Origin: Abyssibacter profundi | GTDB lineage: Bacteria; Pseudomonadota; Gammaproteobacteria; Nevskiales; OUC007 | Reading direction: 5' to 3' | Assembly: GCF_003151135.1 (NCBI RefSeq) | Contig: NZ_QEQK01000003.1 | Span: forward strand, 1 to 64,000 | DNA length: 64,000 bases | Shown: in pieces, positions 62,481 through 64,000 of the stretch | Layout of the letters: every line of letters starts with the position of its first letter | Position numbering within the stretch: position 1 is the first letter of the stretch | The notes under the pieces: model-generated | What the model was told of the DNA's origin: nothing | Database searches by the model: none | The model's input: the letters and a program-made list of their open reading frames with translations, nothing else | Position numbers and translations under genes: made by a program

Positions 62481-63335
62481 ATGAGCAACTCGATTCAACA
62501 GATTCTGGTCGGCACGGATTTTTCGGAACCGTCCATTAACGCGGTGCTACATGCCGATGCCCTGGCGCAGCTGTGCCAGGCCAACCTGACAGCGCTGTTC
62601 GCACAGGTGCTACATGACGACTTGTCAGCCGGTGTGCTGGACGCCCAGTGGGATCAATTCCGCGACCGTGTCGGCGAGCGTTTCGCGGCCCTAAAGTCCG
62701 AGTATCAGGTCGACTTCGAATCCCGGGTGGAGCGGGATGTCTCGGCTCGTAATGCACTGCTGCGAACGGCCGAGTCGGTGGACGCCGATCTCATCATCGT
62801 GGGGACCCACGGGCGCACCGGCATGGGCCGATTGGCGCTGGGCAGCGTGGCCGAGGGGGTGGTGCGAGATGCCCCCGTATCCGTGCTCTCGGTGCACTAC
62901 ACCACGCCGCATGCGCCGTACCGGCGGATACTGGTGCCCGTCGACCTGTCGGATCGGTCGGGCGCGACGCTGCGGTACGCGGCCAGCCTGGCCGAGGATT
63001 TCGGCGCGGAGCTGGCGGTGGTGCATGTGGTCGAACCACTGACCGTGCCGCCTTATTTCCCGCTGGATTACTGCGCCCCGGCGCCTGACGAGGTGCGCGG
63101 CGCCGTGGTCGAGTTCGTCCGCAAGCAGCTCCCGGATCAGGATGTGCCGGTGCACGTGCTGAGCAGCCGGGTGGCCGAAGGCGTTTGTCGCCTGGCCGAA
63201 GACCAGGATTTCGACCTGATCGTCACCGGCACCCGAGGGCTGCATGGGCTGATGCGCTTGGCGCTGGGCAGCGTGGCCGAGAAAATCCTGCGCCTGTCCG
63301 GTGTGCCGGTGTGGATTTACAAGCCGGCGGGTTGA
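62481..63335 (+). CDS. Universal stress protein with two Usp domains
   Basis: A 284-residue tandem Usp protein. Both halves keep the ATP-binding signature: GTHGRTGMGRLALGSVAEGV (about residue 112) and GTRGLHGLMRLALGSVAEKI (about residue 253), with IVG and IVTG before them. Such proteins support low-oxygen, starvation and stress survival. The ATG at 62481 has AGGAG 8-12 nt upstream; earlier in-frame starts overlap the Anr box. Own promoter with an Anr box, so coinduction with the cbb3 operon is expected. Confidence 0.9.
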   Translation: MSNSIQQILVGTDFSEPSINAVLHADALAQLCQANLTALFAQVLHDDLSAGVLDAQWDQFRDRVGERFAALKSEYQVDFESRVERDVSARNALLRTAESVDADLIIVGTHGRTGMGRLALGSVAEGVVRDAPVSVLSVHYTTPHAPYRRILVPVDLSDRSGATLRYAASLAEDFGAELAVVHVVEPLTVPPYFPLDYCAPAPDEVRGAVVEFVRKQLPDQDVPVHVLSSRVAEGVCRLAEDQDFDLIVTGTRGLHGLMRLALGSVAEKILRLSGVPVWIYKPAG

Positions 63336-64000
63336 TTACAGGTAAGGCGAGAACAGCCAGCAGGCTGCGTCGCGGACCCGTTCCAGGGCGCCCCGTTGGT
63401 TGAGCGTCTCCCGCGTTAGGCGCTGACTGTCGTCGATCGAGCGATTGAATAATGTGTGGAGACTGGCCGCGAAGGCCTCGTCGTATACCTCGACGGCCAG
63501 TTCAAAGTTCAGCCGCAGGCTGCGAGCGTCAAGATTGGCCGAACCGATGAGCGCGTAGTCGTCATCGATGACAAACAGCTTGTTGTGTCGGAATGGCGGC
63601 GGCTGGTACCAGATGTTCAGCCCCGACTCCATCATCCGGGCGAGCTTGTGGCGGCTGGCGTAATGCACGGCGCGAACATCGTTCTTCGCCGGCAGCAGCA
63701 CGTCGACCTGTACGCCTCGCAGCGCGGCCCCGGTCAGGGTGGCTTCCAGCTCGGGTGGCGGCAGGAAGTAGGGCGTCATGATGCGGATGCGCTCACGCGC
63801 CGACCCGATGGCGGCCTGCATCACCAGGCGCAGGTGATCGAGGTCTTCGTTGGGGCCATCGGTAATGACGCGACAAATCGACTCGCCCTGAGCCGGCTGG
63901 TCTGTGTCCCAGCAAGTCGGCGCCCAGGTCTCGCCCGTCGCCAGATACCAGTCGGCCGAGAAAACGGTGGCCAGCTGGCTGAGAATCGGGCCGGTCATTT
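63336..64000 (-). CDS. Cardiolipin synthase-like phospholipase D family protein (partial)
   Basis: The last 220 codons or more of a PLD-family enzyme that runs off the window end, so the start is missing. The second HKD motif is present: HNKLFVIDDDYALIGSANLD, with IMTPYFLPPPELEATL upstream. This region matches the C-terminal half of ClsA-type cardiolipin synthases. It starts directly after the Usp stop (63336) on the opposite strand. Length beyond 64000 is unknown. Confidence 0.85.
   Translation of the reverse strand, partial: MTGPILSQLATVFSADWYLATGETWAPTCWDTDQPAQGESICRVITDGPNEDLDHLRLVMQAAIGSARERIRIMTPYFLPPPELEATLTGAALRGVQVDVLLPAKNDVRAVHYASRHKLARMMESGLNIWYQPPPFRHNKLFVIDDDYALIGSANLDARSLRLNFELAVEVYDEAFAASLHTLFNRSIDDSQRLTRETLNQRGALERVRDAACWLFSPYL

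Noticed and set aside
1-64000. tRNA, rRNA or CRISPR elements
   Set aside because: No cloverleaf-like sequence with conserved arms, rRNA segment or repeat-spacer array was noticed; without a search tool small RNAs could be missed.

Overview
The window is GC-rich chromosomal DNA from a gammaproteobacterium. The evidence is gene order: speD-coq7, holA-proA-nadD-rsfS-rlmH, maf-rng-yhdP-nit-tldD, radC/rpmB-rpmG-mutM and ccoNOQP-ccoG-ccoI-ccoS are gammaproteobacterial, partly Pseudomonas-like, arrangements. A fusion-type fatty acyl-CoA reductase closely resembling the Marinobacter enzyme, an AroF-type DAHP synthase, a SpeD of the E. coli type and Anr/FNR boxes fit an aquatic, respiring gammaproteobacterium. 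I cannot fix the genus from the sequence.

Layout. (1) 1-7530 is an accessory region: a RhlG-like short-chain dehydrogenase, a TlpA-like thioredoxin, a ParE/ParD-like toxin-antitoxin pair, a REP-associated tyrosine transposase, a 2.5 kb AT-richer stretch (a lipoprotein, an orphan 536-aa secreted protein and an alcohol dehydrogenase fragment) bounded by two inverted, damaged IS30-family copies, then a HigBA/RelE-NadS-like toxin-antitoxin pair with its palindromic operator. (2) 7530-12272 holds class Ia ribonucleotide reductase (nrdB, nrdA) with a textbook pair of NrdR boxes 32 bp apart and a perfect DnaA box upstream. (3) 12273-22023 has manC, a PPK2 polyphosphate kinase, two tiny membrane proteins, a GluR0-like ligand-gated potassium channel, SufE, a NAD-binding protein, the acyl-CoA reductase and a long TonB-like protein. 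(4) 22118-32589 has a DUF885 protein, aroF, a DUF3187 protein, speD, coq7, holA, proA, nadD, rsfS and rlmH. (5) 33219-44187 is one long tightly overlapping operon: maf, rng, yhdP, nit, tldD, rsmD, coaD, ggt. (6) 44192-53464 has an SDR, a DUF445 protein, mutM, rpmG, rpmB, then a 5 kb insertion (polytopic membrane protein, cupredoxin-like protein, dipeptidase-like lipoprotein) that separates rpmB from radC. (7) 53537-64000 has a diguanylate cyclase divergent from a cbb3 oxidase operon whose genes overlap by 4 nt almost throughout, followed by a universal stress protein with its own Anr box and the end of a cardiolipin synthase-like gene.

Themes. A family of palindromic repeats starting TAGGGAAGCACTGA occurs at four sites, each at or within a few bases of a stop codon, and supplies the stop codon itself in at least two genes. 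nadD seems to need a CTG start. The cbb3 cluster has no recognisable ccoH; instead it carries two unrecognised small membrane proteins. No tRNA, rRNA or CRISPR array was seen.
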